A stretch of 64,000 bases of DNA from Sphingomonas xinjiangensis (GTDB lineage Bacteria > Pseudomonadota > Alphaproteobacteria > Sphingomonadales > Sphingomonadaceae), in contig NZ_JACIJF010000005.1 in NCBI RefSeq assembly GCF_014199255.1, positions 62,001 through 126,000 of the forward strand, given 5' to 3'. Of the stretch, positions 35,248-45,600 are shown piece by piece. Positions within the stretch are counted from its first letter, which is position 1. Every line of letters starts with the position of its first letter. The position numbers and the translations under genes are program-made. The notes under the pieces were generated by a model. It worked only from the letters and a program-made list of their open reading frames with translations, made no database searches and had not been told where the DNA came from.

Positions 35248-37616
35248 TCCCGCGCGCCACCTACCGCATCCAGTTTCACCGCGACTTCCCTTTCGAAGCC
35301 GGGATCCCGCTTGCCGGCTATCTCAAGTCGCTTGGCATCAGCCACCTCTATGCTTCGCCGATCGGCACCGCGCGCTCGGGCTCGACTCACGGTTATGACG
35401 TGGTCGATCCGACCGTGATCAATCCCGAGCTTGGGGGCGAGGAAGGCTTTCGCGCGCTTGCCGCTGCGCTTAAGGCCGAAGGGCTCGGCATCATCCTCGA
35501 CATCGTGCCCAATCACATGGCGGTGGGCGCGGCGGACAACCGCTGGTGGATGGACGTGCTCGAACACGGCCCCGGCAGCGATTATGCACGCTTCTTCGAC
35601 ATCGACTGGGAGCCCACTGACCCTGCGATGCACGGCAAGCTGCTCGCGCCGTTCCTGGGCATGGCCTATGGCGAGGCGCTGCGCAGCGGCGCTCTCACGC
35701 TGGAGGCGGATGGATCGGCGGTGATGGCGCATGGCACGCACCGCTTCCCCATCCGTCGCGAAGACCGCGCTGCGCTTGCGAGTGAAGGCGACCTCGCCAC
35801 GCGCTATGACGGTCGGACCGCCGAGGGTGCCGAGCGGCTGCACGCCTTGCTCGAACGCCAGCATTATCGCCTCGCCTGGTGGCGCACCGCCGGCGATGAG
35901 ATCAACTGGCGGCGCTTCTTCGACATCACCGAACTGGCCGGGCTTCGCGTCGAGGAGCCGGCGGTATTCGACGCCGTCCACGCGCTGCCCCTGCGCCTCT
36001 ACGGCGAGGGGCTGATCGACGGCGTTCGCGTCGACCATGTCGATGGCCTCGCCGATCCCGGCGGTTATTGCCGGCGGCTGCGCGCGGCGCTCGACGCGCA
36101 GCGCGAGGGTTCGGCCTATCTGATCGTCGAGAAGATCCTCGCCGCAGGTGAGCCGCTGCCGACTGATTGGCGGACCGACGGCACCAGCGGCTATGACTTC
36201 ATGAACCAGGTTGCCGGGCTGCTCCACGATCCTGCCGGCGAAGCCCCGCTCACTCGCCACTGGCACGAGCTGAGCGGCCGGGCGGCGGACTTTGCGGAGG
36301 AGGAACACGCCGCCCGTATCGAAATCCTGGAACGCACCTTCCCCGGCCAGCTGGATGCCGTCGCGGCCGCGTTCCACCAGATCGCGCGCGCCGACCTCGC
36401 TACCCGCGACGTGACGCTCGGCATGATCCGCCGCGCGCTTGCCGCGATCCTTGTGCAGTTCACTGCCTATCGCAGCTATGGCGGCCAGAGCCTTGATAAC
36501 CGGCTGGTCCGCGCCGCGACAGCGGCCAAGGAGGCGGTGCCGCCATCCGAGACGGCGGTGATCGACATTCTGGTGGGCTGGATGCAGGGACCCGACGCAA
36601 GGGACGCCACTCGCCGTTTCGAGCAATTGAGCGCCCCGCTCGCCGCCAAGTCGGTCGAGGACACCGCCTTCTACCGCTATGGCCGGCTGCTTTCGCGCAC
36701 CGATGTCGGCTTCGACGCCGACCGGTTCTCGCTCTCCCCCGCCGAATTCGCCGCGACGGTGGCGGCGCGCGCCGCCGACTATCCCCATGCGATGCTCACC
36801 ACCGCCACGCACGATCACAAGCGCGGCGAGGATGTCCGCGCCCGCCTGGCGGTGCTCAGCGAAATGCCCGATGCGTGGATCGAGACCGCTACCCGCTGGG
36901 CCGAGCTGTCGATCGCCGAGGGCATCGACGCCGGCGACTGCTACCAGGTGCTCCAGACATTGGTCGGCGCGTGCCCGTTCGTTCTCGACGATCCCGAAAG
37001 CTTCGCCGAACGCGTCGTGCAATGGTCGCAAAAGGCATTGCGTGAGGCGAAGCTGCGTTCGTCCTGGACTTTGCCCGGCGAAGCCTATGAGGCCCGCGTT
37101 GCCGCTTTCATCCAGAACTTCCTGAAAAGCACCGAACTACGCGGCGAACTCACCGATTTCGTTGCGCGGATCGCCCCGGCCGGCGCCGTCAACGGCATCG
37201 TCCAGGCCGTGCTGCGCTCCACCCTCCCCGGCGTCCCCGACTGCTATCAGGGCGCAGATTTCTGGGACTTGAGCCTGGTCGATCCCGATAATCGCCGCCC
37301 CGTCGACTATACCGCACGCCAGGGCGGCACCAGCGGCGACTGGCGCACGGGCAAGGTCAAGCAGACGGCCATTGCCGAGTGCCTGGCGGCGAAGTCGACG
37401 GGCGCCGCCTTCACGCCCGTTGAGGCTACAGGCGCAAGGGCTGGGAACATATTCGCTTTCCAAGTCAACGACTTGCTCGTCGTCGTTCCGATCCGTTGCG
37501 CAGAAGCGGTCAGGCCCGACCTTTCCTTCGACGCCGCCTGGTGGGGCAACACCGAAGTGAACGGTTTCCGCGTCGACCAGATGCTGGCCGACAAGCCCTA
37601 CGCCTTGATCCGCTAG
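35244..37616 (+). CDS. treY: Malto-oligosyltrehalose synthase TreY
   Basis: A 790-residue GH13 enzyme that turns the reducing-end linkage of maltodextrin into a trehalose unit. It begins with the TreY signature PRATYRIQFHRDFPFEAGIP and HLYASPIGTARSGSTHGYDV. Catalytic residues are Asp264 (GVRVDHVDGLADP), Glu296 (LIVEKILA) and Asp524 (TATHDHKRGED). The ATG overlaps the malQ stop. The longer frame to 34959 lies inside malQ and is rejected. The stop (TAG) overlaps the stop of the convergent transporter gene within CTAG. Confidence 0.96.
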   Translation: MIPRATYRIQFHRDFPFEAGIPLAGYLKSLGISHLYASPIGTARSGSTHGYDVVDPTVINPELGGEEGFRALAAALKAEGLGIILDIVPNHMAVGAADNRWWMDVLEHGPGSDYARFFDIDWEPTDPAMHGKLLAPFLGMAYGEALRSGALTLEADGSAVMAHGTHRFPIRREDRAALASEGDLATRYDGRTAEGAERLHALLERQHYRLAWWRTAGDEINWRRFFDITELAGLRVEEPAVFDAVHALPLRLYGEGLIDGVRVDHVDGLADPGGYCRRLRAALDAQREGSAYLIVEKILAAGEPLPTDWRTDGTSGYDFMNQVAGLLHDPAGEAPLTRHWHELSGRAADFAEEEHAARIEILERTFPGQLDAVAAAFHQIARADLATRDVTLGMIRRALAAILVQFTAYRSYGGQSLDNRLVRAATAAKEAVPPSETAVIDILVGWMQGPDARDATRRFEQLSAPLAAKSVEDTAFYRYGRLLSRTDVGFDADRFSLSPAEFAATVAARAADYPHAMLTTATHDHKRGEDVRARLAVLSEMPDAWIETATRWAELSIAEGIDAGDCYQVLQTLVGACPFVLDDPESFAERVVQWSQKALREAKLRSSWTLPGEAYEARVAAFIQNFLKSTELRGELTDFVARIAPAGAVNGIVQAVLRSTLPGVPDCYQGADFWDLSLVDPDNRRPVDYTARQGGTSGDWRTGKVKQTAIAECLAAKSTGAAFTPVEATGARAGNIFAFQVNDLLVVVPIRCAEAVRPDLSFDAAWWGNTEVNGFRVDQMLADKPYALIR

Positions 37617-39142
37617 TGCGCCGCGCCGGGTCCCACCGCCCGGCGTGGCCGCGGCGTCAGCCAGATGATCATCGCTGAGAAGCCGAAGATCACCGCCGAC
37701 AGCATGAAGATATGCGTCGTCGCCACCGCAAACGCTTCCTTTTCGACCAGGTTCACGATGACGCCACGGATCTGATCAATCGAGAAGCCCTGAGCGGTCA
37801 GCGCCTGCGTAGCGCTCTGTTCGTTCAGCCGCGCCGCCATTTCGCTGCGCGCGACCCGCGCGCTATTGTCCCACATCGTGGTCGAGATCGACGTGCCGAT
37901 CGCCCCCGCCATCGTGCGCAGGAAGCTCATCAGGCCGGCGGCCGATGCGGTCTCGTGCGGCTCAACCGCACCCAGGGCGAGCGTCGTCAGCGGTATGAAG
38001 AAGAACGGCATGCCGAAGCCCTGGAGCATCTGCGGAAGCGCAAGCGACCAGAAGTCAGCCTGGCTGTTCCACCCGACGCGCAGCAGCGACGCCATGCCCA
38101 GCCACAAGATCCCGAAGCACACCAGTGCGCGCGGATCGACCTTGGTCGAAAGCTTGGCGACGATCGGCGACATGATCACGGCCGCAACGCCCGTGAACGC
38201 CGTCGCGTAGCCGGCGTAGGTCGCGGTGTAGCCCATGCTGGTCTGCAGCCATTGCGGGATGATCACCGCGGACGAGAAGAACGTCGCGAATGCGAATGAC
38301 AGCGAAATCACCGCCACAGTGAAGCCGCGGTGGCGGAAAACGCGCAGATCGACGATCGGCTGATCCTCGGTAAGTTCCCAGGCAAGGAAGACCAGCAGGC
38401 CCACCACGGCGATCACGGCAAGCCAGATAATCGTGCCGTCGTTGAACCAGTCATGCTCGCGGCCGAGATCGAGCATGACCTGCAGCGCGCCGATCCACAG
38501 CAGCATGAGCATCAACCCGACCTTATCGACGCGCAGCATCGCCGTGGGCGTTTCGGCGCGAGAGACCAGACGGATCGACCCGAACACGCAAAGCGCGGCG
38601 ACGGGGATGTTGATGAAGAAAATCCAGTGCCACGACCAGCTGTCGGAGATCGTGCCGCCTAGGATCGGCCCCAGGATCGGCGCGACGACGGTGGTCATCG
38701 CCCAGATGCCCATCGCCTGAGCCCGCTGGTTGGGCGGGAAGATGCGCATCAGCAACGTCTGGCTGAGCGGCATCAGCGGGCCGCCGCACAAACCCTGGCC
38801 GATACGGCAGGCAACGAGCATGCCTAGCGTGGACGACATGCCACACAGCACCGAAAAGATGCCGAAGCCGATCACCCCGTAGGTGAAGGTCCGCACCGTA
38901 CCGAACCGGCCCGCAAGCCAGCCGGTGAGCGGCACGCACACCGCCTCGGCCACCGCATAGGACGTGATGATCCACGTCCCCTGGCTGGCTGAAATACCGA
39001 GGCTGCCGCCGATATGGGGCACCGACACGTTGGCGATGGTGGTGTCGAGCACCACCATGAAATTGGTGAGCGCGAGCACCGCGCCCGCGAGGATCAGCTT
39101 GAACCCGCTAAGCGGCTCCAGATCCTCGGCCTTGCCGTTCAT
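37613..39142 (-). CDS. DHA2 (EmrB-like) multidrug efflux transporter
   Basis: A 509-residue MFS protein with 14 predicted membrane helices, the DHA2/EmrB class. Motifs include VLDTTIANVSVPHIGGSLG in helix 1, GWLAGRFGTVRTF (motif A) and GPILGGTISDSWSWHWIFFI (motif C). The ATG at 39142 has GAGGA 7 bases upstream; the frame to 39184 overlaps the adaptor gene. It pumps hydrophobic compounds through the adaptor and outer-membrane proteins encoded just upstream. Confidence 0.93.
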   Translation of the reverse strand: MNGKAEDLEPLSGFKLILAGAVLALTNFMVVLDTTIANVSVPHIGGSLGISASQGTWIITSYAVAEAVCVPLTGWLAGRFGTVRTFTYGVIGFGIFSVLCGMSSTLGMLVACRIGQGLCGGPLMPLSQTLLMRIFPPNQRAQAMGIWAMTTVVAPILGPILGGTISDSWSWHWIFFINIPVAALCVFGSIRLVSRAETPTAMLRVDKVGLMLMLLWIGALQVMLDLGREHDWFNDGTIIWLAVIAVVGLLVFLAWELTEDQPIVDLRVFRHRGFTVAVISLSFAFATFFSSAVIIPQWLQTSMGYTATYAGYATAFTGVAAVIMSPIVAKLSTKVDPRALVCFGILWLGMASLLRVGWNSQADFWSLALPQMLQGFGMPFFFIPLTTLALGAVEPHETASAAGLMSFLRTMAGAIGTSISTTMWDNSARVARSEMAARLNEQSATQALTAQGFSIDQIRGVIVNLVEKEAFAVATTHIFMLSAVIFGFSAMIIWLTPRPRRAVGPGAAH

Positions 39143-39152
39143 GGCAGCGTCC

Positions 39153-40343
39153 TCAGTTCTTGGCGGTGATGTCGATCTCGGCATCCATGGAGAGCCCGAC
39201 GCGCAGCGGATGCGCCTGAAGCTCTTTGGGATCGAGCGCGACGCGGACTGGCAGGCGCTGCACCACCTTGATCCAGTTGCCCGTGGCGTTCTGCGCCGGG
39301 ATCAGCGCGAAGGAAGAGCCCGTGCCACCCGACAGCCCGACGACGCGGCCATGATACTCCACGTCGCCGCCATACAGGTCGGACGTGAGCGTCACCGGCT
39401 GGCCGACCTTGACGTTGGTCAACTGCACTTCTTTGAAGTTCGCGTCGACATAAAGCTGGCCGACCGGCACGATCAGCATCAGTTGGGTGCCCGGCGCGAC
39501 CCGCTGGCCGACCGCGACGTTCCGTCGCGTGATCACGCCGTCCATCGGCGCACGGATGGTGGTGCGCTGAAGGTCGAGCCGTGCCTGGGCGAGCTTGGCC
39601 TGGGCAGCGAGCACTTCGGGTGCGGTCGCAGTCGTGGTGCCGCGGATCAGCGCATTGTTCGCAGCGAGTTCGCCCGAGGCGGCGCCGCGGGTCGACGTCG
39701 CCTGCGCGATGGCGGCGCGCGCGAGCTGGAGATTGGCCTGCGCGGTCGCAAAGGCGTTCGTCGCCGAGCTCAGTTCCTCGCCCGACACCGCACCGTTGGG
39801 TGCAAGACGTCGGCGGCGCTCCAAATCGACGCGGGCGCGCTCGTAATCGGCCTGGGCCGAGGTGAGTTGCGCCCGTGCGCGAGTGATATCGGCCTCGCGC
39901 GCCTGGACCTGCGCTGCGAGCGCCGCGCTGGTGGCCGAGGTCTGGCCGTATTGGCGCTGGGCGCGCGCAAGATCGGCTTCGGCCTGGGCAACGGCAATTT
40001 TGGCGTCGCTGTCGTCGAGACGAACGAGCACATCGCCCTTCCTCACCGCCTGCGTATCGCTGACGGCGACTTCGGCCACCTGCGCCGCGAGCATAGGGGT
40101 AATCGCGGCAGTATCCGCGCCCACATAGGCATTATCGGTGCCGATGAAGTGGCTGCCAACCAGCGTGTACCACGCGCCATAGCCGACGCCGCCGATCAGC
40201 ACGAGCGCGCCGATCCCGCCGAGCAGCTTTTTGCGCATGCCGCCGCGCTTGGCAGCGGGCGCGTCAAGCGCGGGAGCGGGCGCCTCTGCGGCAGGGGCTG
40301 CTTGCGAGGCCTGGTTACGGATCTGGGGATCGGCATCAGCCAT
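39153..40343 (-). CDS. EmrA-like periplasmic adaptor (HlyD family)
   Basis: A 396-residue membrane-fusion protein. It has a Pro/Ala-rich cytoplasmic tail, one membrane helix (KLLGGIGALVLIGGVGYGAW), a biotinyl-lipoyl unit (GTDNAYVGADTAAITPMLAA), a long helical hairpin (about residues 115-215) and the second lipoyl half (RTTIRAPMDGVITRRNVAVG). The ATG at 40343 has AAGGA 8 bases upstream and overlaps the end of the outer-membrane gene by 8 bases. Confidence 0.93.
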   Translation of the reverse strand: MADADPQIRNQASQAAPAAEAPAPALDAPAAKRGGMRKKLLGGIGALVLIGGVGYGAWYTLVGSHFIGTDNAYVGADTAAITPMLAAQVAEVAVSDTQAVRKGDVLVRLDDSDAKIAVAQAEADLARAQRQYGQTSATSAALAAQVQAREADITRARAQLTSAQADYERARVDLERRRRLAPNGAVSGEELSSATNAFATAQANLQLARAAIAQATSTRGAASGELAANNALIRGTTTATAPEVLAAQAKLAQARLDLQRTTIRAPMDGVITRRNVAVGQRVAPGTQLMLIVPVGQLYVDANFKEVQLTNVKVGQPVTLTSDLYGGDVEYHGRVVGLSGGTGSSFALIPAQNATGNWIKVVQRLPVRVALDPKELQAHPLRVGLSMDAEIDITAKN

Positions 40344-41793
40344 GGGTCTGGTCCTTGGAAGCGGCAGCGGCCGCAGAAGTGGTGGAGAATCCGCCGCCAA
40401 GCGCACGGACAAGCTGAACATCGAGGGTGAAGGCGCGGGTCTCCAGATCGGCGACGATCTGGCGCGCCTGAAGCACGCGCTCTTCAGCGGTGAGCACGTC
40501 GAGGAAAGTCGACAGGCCGCCCTCGTAGCGCTGACGCGCCACGCCATAGGCCTGTTCGGAAGACGCGAGCGCCTGGCGGCTTTCGGACAAGCGGGTGGCA
40601 AGAGCCCGCTGGCTGGTTACGGCGTCGGCGACTTCGCGATAGGCTGTCGAGACCGTGCTGTCGTAATTGGCGACTGCTTCATCGAACGCCGCGCGCGCAC
40701 CGCGATACTGGCCGGTCAACTGACCGCCGCGGAAGATCGGTAGGCTGACCGCCGGGCCAACCTGGCCATAGGTCGAGCCGCCGTCGAACAACTTGTTGAG
40801 ACCAAGCGCTTGGAAGCCGATCAGCGCGCTCAGGTTAACCGCAGGGTAGAAGTCCGCGCGTGCAACCTTGATCCGGGCGGCAGCCGCTTCGACCCGAGCA
40901 CGAGACGCGGCGATATCAGGACGGCGGCCGATCAGATCGGTAGTCAAGCCGGCGGGCAGGCCGTGCGCGACCGTCGGCGCTGCCGGAAGCGCAATCTTCA
41001 AGCCCCGATCAGGACCCTGCCCCAGCAACGCGGCAATGCGATTGCGGGTCAGGCCGATCGCCTCGTCCGTAGCGGCAAGATCGGCGCGGGCGGACGGGAC
41101 GCCTGCCTCAGCCTGCTTCTGCTCCGCCTGGGTGTCGAGGCCGCTGGTCACGCGATCGGTTACCAGTCGCTGGGTACGCGTACGGATCTCGAGCGCCTCG
41201 ACCTGAACTGTACGCTGGCGGGCGTATCGGGCTAAATCGGCATACGCGCTGGCGATGTTGGTCGAGAGCACCAGACGCGCTTGTTCCAGTTCAATGCGCG
41301 CGGCCTCGGCATCCGAGGTCGCCGCGCGCAGCGCTGCGCGGTTGCGGCCCCACAAATCAAGGTCGAAGTTCAGCGTCGCCGCGACATGGCCCGTGTCGTT
41401 CCAGCCATGCGGCACGAACTCCGCGGGAATGCCGTTGTTGTAGCTCTGCTTGGCCTCATAGGCGCTACCCTCCACGCCCACGGACGGCAGGCGCGCGGCG
41501 CCGGCCTGCTCAGCATAGCCCTGGGCCGAACGGAGACGCGCAGCGGCGGCCGCGAGGTCGGGTGCGCCGCGCAAGGCCTCTTCGATCAGGCCAGACAACT
41601 GGGCATCGCCATAGTCAGCCCACCAATGATCGCCGGGCCAGACGACCGCTGTAGCGTCAGATGCGAGCGACTGAGTTGCGGCAAAGCTTTGGGACGCGCG
41701 CGGCTCGGGACGGGTCCCGAGATCTGGGACAGTTGCGCAGGCGGACAGCAGTGCTGCGCCCGCAGCCGCGGATAGAAGACGAGATATGTGCAT
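40336..41793 (-). CDS. Outer-membrane efflux lipoprotein (NodT/OprM family)
   Basis: A 485-residue TolC-type channel with a lipobox LLSAC after a short signal peptide. Two OEP repeats are visible, each with long helices, e.g. RLRSAQGYAEQAGAARLPSV and RQRYEGGLSTFLDVLTAEER. It is the first gene of the three-gene efflux operon, unusual only in that order (outer-membrane gene first). An operator for the divergent TetR regulator sits 10 bases upstream of its start codon. Confidence 0.93.
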   Translation of the reverse strand: MHISRLLSAAAGAALLSACATVPDLGTRPEPRASQSFAATQSLASDATAVVWPGDHWWADYGDAQLSGLIEEALRGAPDLAAAAARLRSAQGYAEQAGAARLPSVGVEGSAYEAKQSYNNGIPAEFVPHGWNDTGHVAATLNFDLDLWGRNRAALRAATSDAEAARIELEQARLVLSTNIASAYADLARYARQRTVQVEALEIRTRTQRLVTDRVTSGLDTQAEQKQAEAGVPSARADLAATDEAIGLTRNRIAALLGQGPDRGLKIALPAAPTVAHGLPAGLTTDLIGRRPDIAASRARVEAAAARIKVARADFYPAVNLSALIGFQALGLNKLFDGGSTYGQVGPAVSLPIFRGGQLTGQYRGARAAFDEAVANYDSTVSTAYREVADAVTSQRALATRLSESRQALASSEQAYGVARQRYEGGLSTFLDVLTAEERVLQARQIVADLETRAFTLDVQLVRALGGGFSTTSAAAAASKDQTHG

Positions 41794-41802
41794 GAAAAAA
41801 CG

Positions 41803-41820
41803 CCGTACTGATTGGTACGG
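41803..41820. promoter_or_regulatory. TetR operator 1 (efflux side)
   Basis: CCGTAC-TGATTG-GTACGG, a perfect 6-base inverted repeat with a 6-base spacer, 10 bases upstream of the efflux operon start codon. It has the same design as operator 2 (41862-41879). Confidence 0.7.
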
Positions 41821-41861
41821 AAACGTAAATGGCGATGGTGCCCCGCCTTGTCAATATGAAA

Positions 41862-41879
41862 CTGTACCCTATAGTACAG
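41862..41879. promoter_or_regulatory. TetR operator 2 (repressor side)
   Basis: CTGTAC-CCTATA-GTACAG, a perfect 6-base inverted repeat with a 6-base spacer, 3 bases before the tetR start codon. With operator 1 it defines CYGTAC-N6-GTACRG. Binding here should block the tetR transcript, i.e. autoregulation. Confidence 0.7.
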
Positions 41880-41881
41880 CT

Positions 41882-42517
41882 ATGCAAGTTTCTCCCCCCG
41901 CCCCCAGCAAACGTGAGGCGCGTAAGCAGGATCGCCGCATGGCCATTCTCTGCACGGCGCGGCGTGCGTTTCTCGACAATGGCTATTCGGCCACGTCCAT
42001 GTCTGCAATCGCCGCAGAACTCGGCGGCTCCAAGGCCACCTTGTGGAACTATTTTCCTAGCAAAGAAGAGCTGTTCGCAGCGGTGCTCGAGGAGGCGACG
42101 CGCGAGTATCGCCAGCAGCTTACCGACCTGTTGAAGCCGTCCAACGATGTGCGGGCCACATTGACGGAGTTCGCGCGCGGCTTCCTGACTAAGCTGACCA
42201 CGCCCGATGCGCTTCGGCTTCACCGGCTCGTGGCCGCCGAGGTGGGTCGCGCCCCTGAGGTCGGCGAGATCTTCTACCGGCGCGCGCCGCAGCGCACCCG
42301 CGAACTGCTGACCGGCTTCCTCGCCGAGGCGATGGCGGCCGGCCAGCTCCGCGACGAGGACCCGGCCGATGCCGCGCGGGTGATGACAGCCTTGTGCTTG
42401 GGCGGGCTGCACCAGCGAATGCTGTGGGGCCAGGACGAAGGCGGCGCGGACAAGGTCGCGATCGAGGCGGAGCGCGCGGCGGAAGTGTTCCTGCGCGCGT
42501 TTGGAGTGCGCGACTGA
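41882..42517 (+). CDS. TetR/AcrR repressor of the efflux operon
   Basis: A 211-residue regulator. The N-terminal helix-turn-helix reads ILCTARRAFLDNGYSATSMS, then AIAAELGGSKATLWNYFPSK, as in AcrR-type repressors. The C-terminal ligand domain starts near residue 80. The ATG at 41882 lies just after operator 2; the longer frame to 41786 would cross both operators. It is divergent from the efflux genes, the normal layout for a local repressor relieved by a pump substrate. Confidence 0.93.
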   Translation: MQVSPPAPSKREARKQDRRMAILCTARRAFLDNGYSATSMSAIAAELGGSKATLWNYFPSKEELFAAVLEEATREYRQQLTDLLKPSNDVRATLTEFARGFLTKLTTPDALRLHRLVAAEVGRAPEVGEIFYRRAPQRTRELLTGFLAEAMAAGQLRDEDPADAARVMTALCLGGLHQRMLWGQDEGGADKVAIEAERAAEVFLRAFGVRD

Positions 42518-42632
42518 CCCGTGCGCTTCCCCCACTCAGCAGGGAGGGAGTTGCAGATCGTCCACATGTACCTGGAACGTCCGTCATCGGCACTCGTTCG
42601 GCTGGCCTGTGCAAGCGCGGGGCAGCGAAATC

Positions 42633-45600
42633 GTGAGTGAGACTTTGAGCGTCGGTGAAGTCGCGGTGCATCTGACGGAGGCACTGCTGAAGGGCGACGT
42701 CCTCTTCCTTGCGCCGGACGAGGCTCGGGCGGCCGCGGTTGAGCGGGCGCTCGCCGCGGCCGTGCCGGAGGCGACGGTGGTCTTCGCGCCCGGCAGCGAC
42801 GCGCTTCCGGGAGATGGCGCACCAGCGTCCCCCGCCAATGTCGGCCAGCGCGTGGCCGCGCTACGGCGGCTGCGTGTCGCCATGGCGGACGAACGCCGCG
42901 TTGCGCTGGTCAGCACCGGAGAGGCAGCGGCGCGGCTCTACCCCCCGCCGCCCGCCTTTGACACCGCGCCGCCGGTGGTCGCCGTCGGACAGGAGATCAA
43001 CCTTGCCGCCTTTGCTGAAAAGCTGGTCGAGATCGGCTATATCCATGACGAGCGTGTCGATGAGCCCGGCGAAGTCGCCTTGCGCGGCCAAGTGATCGAC
43101 ATCTTTCCAGCCGATGCAGGCCAGCCTTATCGGATCGAGGCACAGGATGGGCGAGTGACCTGGCTGCGGCCCTATGACCCCGCCAGTCAGCTTACGGTCG
43201 GCGAGGCCGAGTCGCTCGAGATGGGCCGTGTGACCGAGCCCGAACTCGATGACGCCGTACCGCTGCTCGATCACGTTCCGGGCGCCGTAGTGGTGATCGA
43301 GCCAAGCGCAAACAAGCGGCGGGTGCGCTTCCTCGCGCTCGCCGCCGATGCAGAGCGGCAGCGGCCCGGCTCCGGGCGCGGCGTGTGCCAGAACGCGCGG
43401 TGGATCGAGGCGTTGATCGGGCGCGAGACGCTGACGCTGCCTGAGCCCGGCGAACCGCCGGCGCGCTTCGTCGAGAGCCGCACGCCCATGCGCGGTTTTG
43501 CCAAGGTGGCCCGCGCGGCGTTCGCAGATGGCGATCGCGTGGTCCTGGTGGGCAGCCCGCGCGACTTGCGCTTTCTGAAACGGCGGGCGGCGAAGGTGCT
43601 CAGCTGCAACGTGGTAGAGGCGGATAGCTGGCCGGTGGTAGCCGCAGCGCCTCCCGGCAGCCTCGCGACCTTGGCGATGCCGGTCGACCGCGGGTTTCGC
43701 GTCGACGGCGTGCTTGCAGTCGCGGCGGCGGACTTGCTCGGCAGCCGGGCCAAGCTGGACGACAGCCAGAGCGTCGCTTCGGGCGCCGAACTGTTCGACC
43801 TGGGCGATATCCGTGTCGGCGACGTGGTGGTGCACGAGGATCATGGCATCGGCGTCGTGGAGGGCCTGGCGCCGCTCCCCGTCACCGAGGGCGAGCCTGC
43901 GGGCGACGGCATCCAGCTGCGCTATGCCGAGGATGGCCGGCGGCTGGTGCCCGTGGCGGAAGCCGACCGCGTCTGGCGCTACGGCGCCGACGAGGAGGCG
44001 GTCACGCTCGACCGGCTCGACGGATCGAGTTGGCAAAAGCGTCGCGGCGCGATCAACGAAGCGGTTGAGGAAAGCGCCAAGGCGCTGCTGGCGCTCACCG
44101 CAGAGCGCGAGAAGCGCGCCGCCGCGGTGATCGAACCCGATCCCGCTGCCTATGAACGCTTCGCCAGCGGCTTCCCGTTCATCGAGACTCCCGATCAAGC
44201 CAAAGCGATCACGGCGGTGCGCGACGATCTCGCTTCGGGCAAGCCGATGGACCGGCTGGTGATCGGCGATGTCGGCTATGGCAAGACCGAAGTCGCCCTG
44301 CGCGCGGCTGCGCTGGCCGCGCTCGCCGGGCGCCAGGTCGCAGTTGCCGCTCCTACCACCGTGCTCGCGCGCCAGCATCTGGAGAGCTTCACCAAGCGCT
44401 TCGAGGGCACGGGCATCCGGGTCGCCGGCCTATCGCGCCTCTCCACCGCGGCCGAGAAGAAGGCAGTGAAGGCCGGCCTAGCCGACGGATCGGTCGGGGT
44501 GGTGATCGGCACCGGCGCGGTGGCCGGCAAGGGCGTGGTGTACAAGGATCTCGCGCTGGTCGTGATTGACGAGGAGCAGCGCTTCGGCGCCGCCGACAAG
44601 AACCGGCTGCGCACGATGGGCGAAGGTCATGTCCTGACGCTCAGCGCCACGCCGATTCCCCGGACGCTCCAAACCGCGTTGGTCGGCTTGCAACAGCTGT
44701 CGGTGATCGCCACGCCGCCTGCCCGCCGCCAGCCGATCCGCACGGCCGTGCTCGCCTTCGACGCGCAGGTGCTGCGCACTGCCCTGCTGCGCGAACGCAG
44801 CCGCGGCGGCCAGAGCTTCGTCGTCGTCCCCAGGATCGAGGACATGGATTCGCTCGCCGAGCGCCTTGGCAAGCTGGTACCCGAGCTCAAGATCTTCGAA
44901 GCGCATGGCAAGATGCCGGCGCAGGATATTGACGACGTGATGGTCCGCTTCGGCACCGGGGAGGGCGATGTGCTGCTCGCCACCAACATCATCGAGGCCG
45001 GGCTCGACGTGCCGCGCGCGAACACCATGATCGTCTGGCGCGCCGACCGGTTTGGCCTGTCCCAGCTTCACCAGCTGCGCGGCCGCGTCGGGCGGGGCAG
45101 CCGGCGCGGACAGGTGCTGCTAGTGACCGACTCAGAGGCGGAGATCGCCCCGCGCACCCTGACGCGCCTGCGCACGCTCCAGGCGTTCGACCGGCTGGGC
45201 GCTGGCTTCGCAATCAGCGCGCGCGACCTCGACATGCGCGGCGCTGGCGACCTGCTCGGCGAAGCGCAGGCCGGGCACATGAAGCTGATTGGCATCGACC
45301 TCTACCAGCATCTGCTCGAAATCGCCGTCCGCCGCACCCGCGGCGAGGAAGTCGAGCGCTGGACCGCACAGTTGAACCTGGGCGTCCATGGCCGCCTGCC
45401 CGAGGATTGGGTGCCTGAGGAGGAACTGCGCGTCACGCTCTATGCTCGCCTCGCCCGGATCGACAGCGTCGGCGGCATGGACGGATTCGAAGCCGAACTG
45501 GAAGACCGGTTCGGCGAGCTGCCCGACGAGGTGCAGACGCTGATCGCCCTCGCCCGCGCGCGCCTGCTCGCCCGTTCGGCGGGCATTCGCCGCATCGATG

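Noticed and set aside
35013..37031. 672-codon minus-strand frame opposite treY
   Set aside because: Antisense shadow; TreY on the plus strand has all catalytic residues.
42861..44378. 505-codon minus-strand frame opposite the Mfd-like gene
   Set aside because: Antisense shadow with Arg/His/Gly-rich product.
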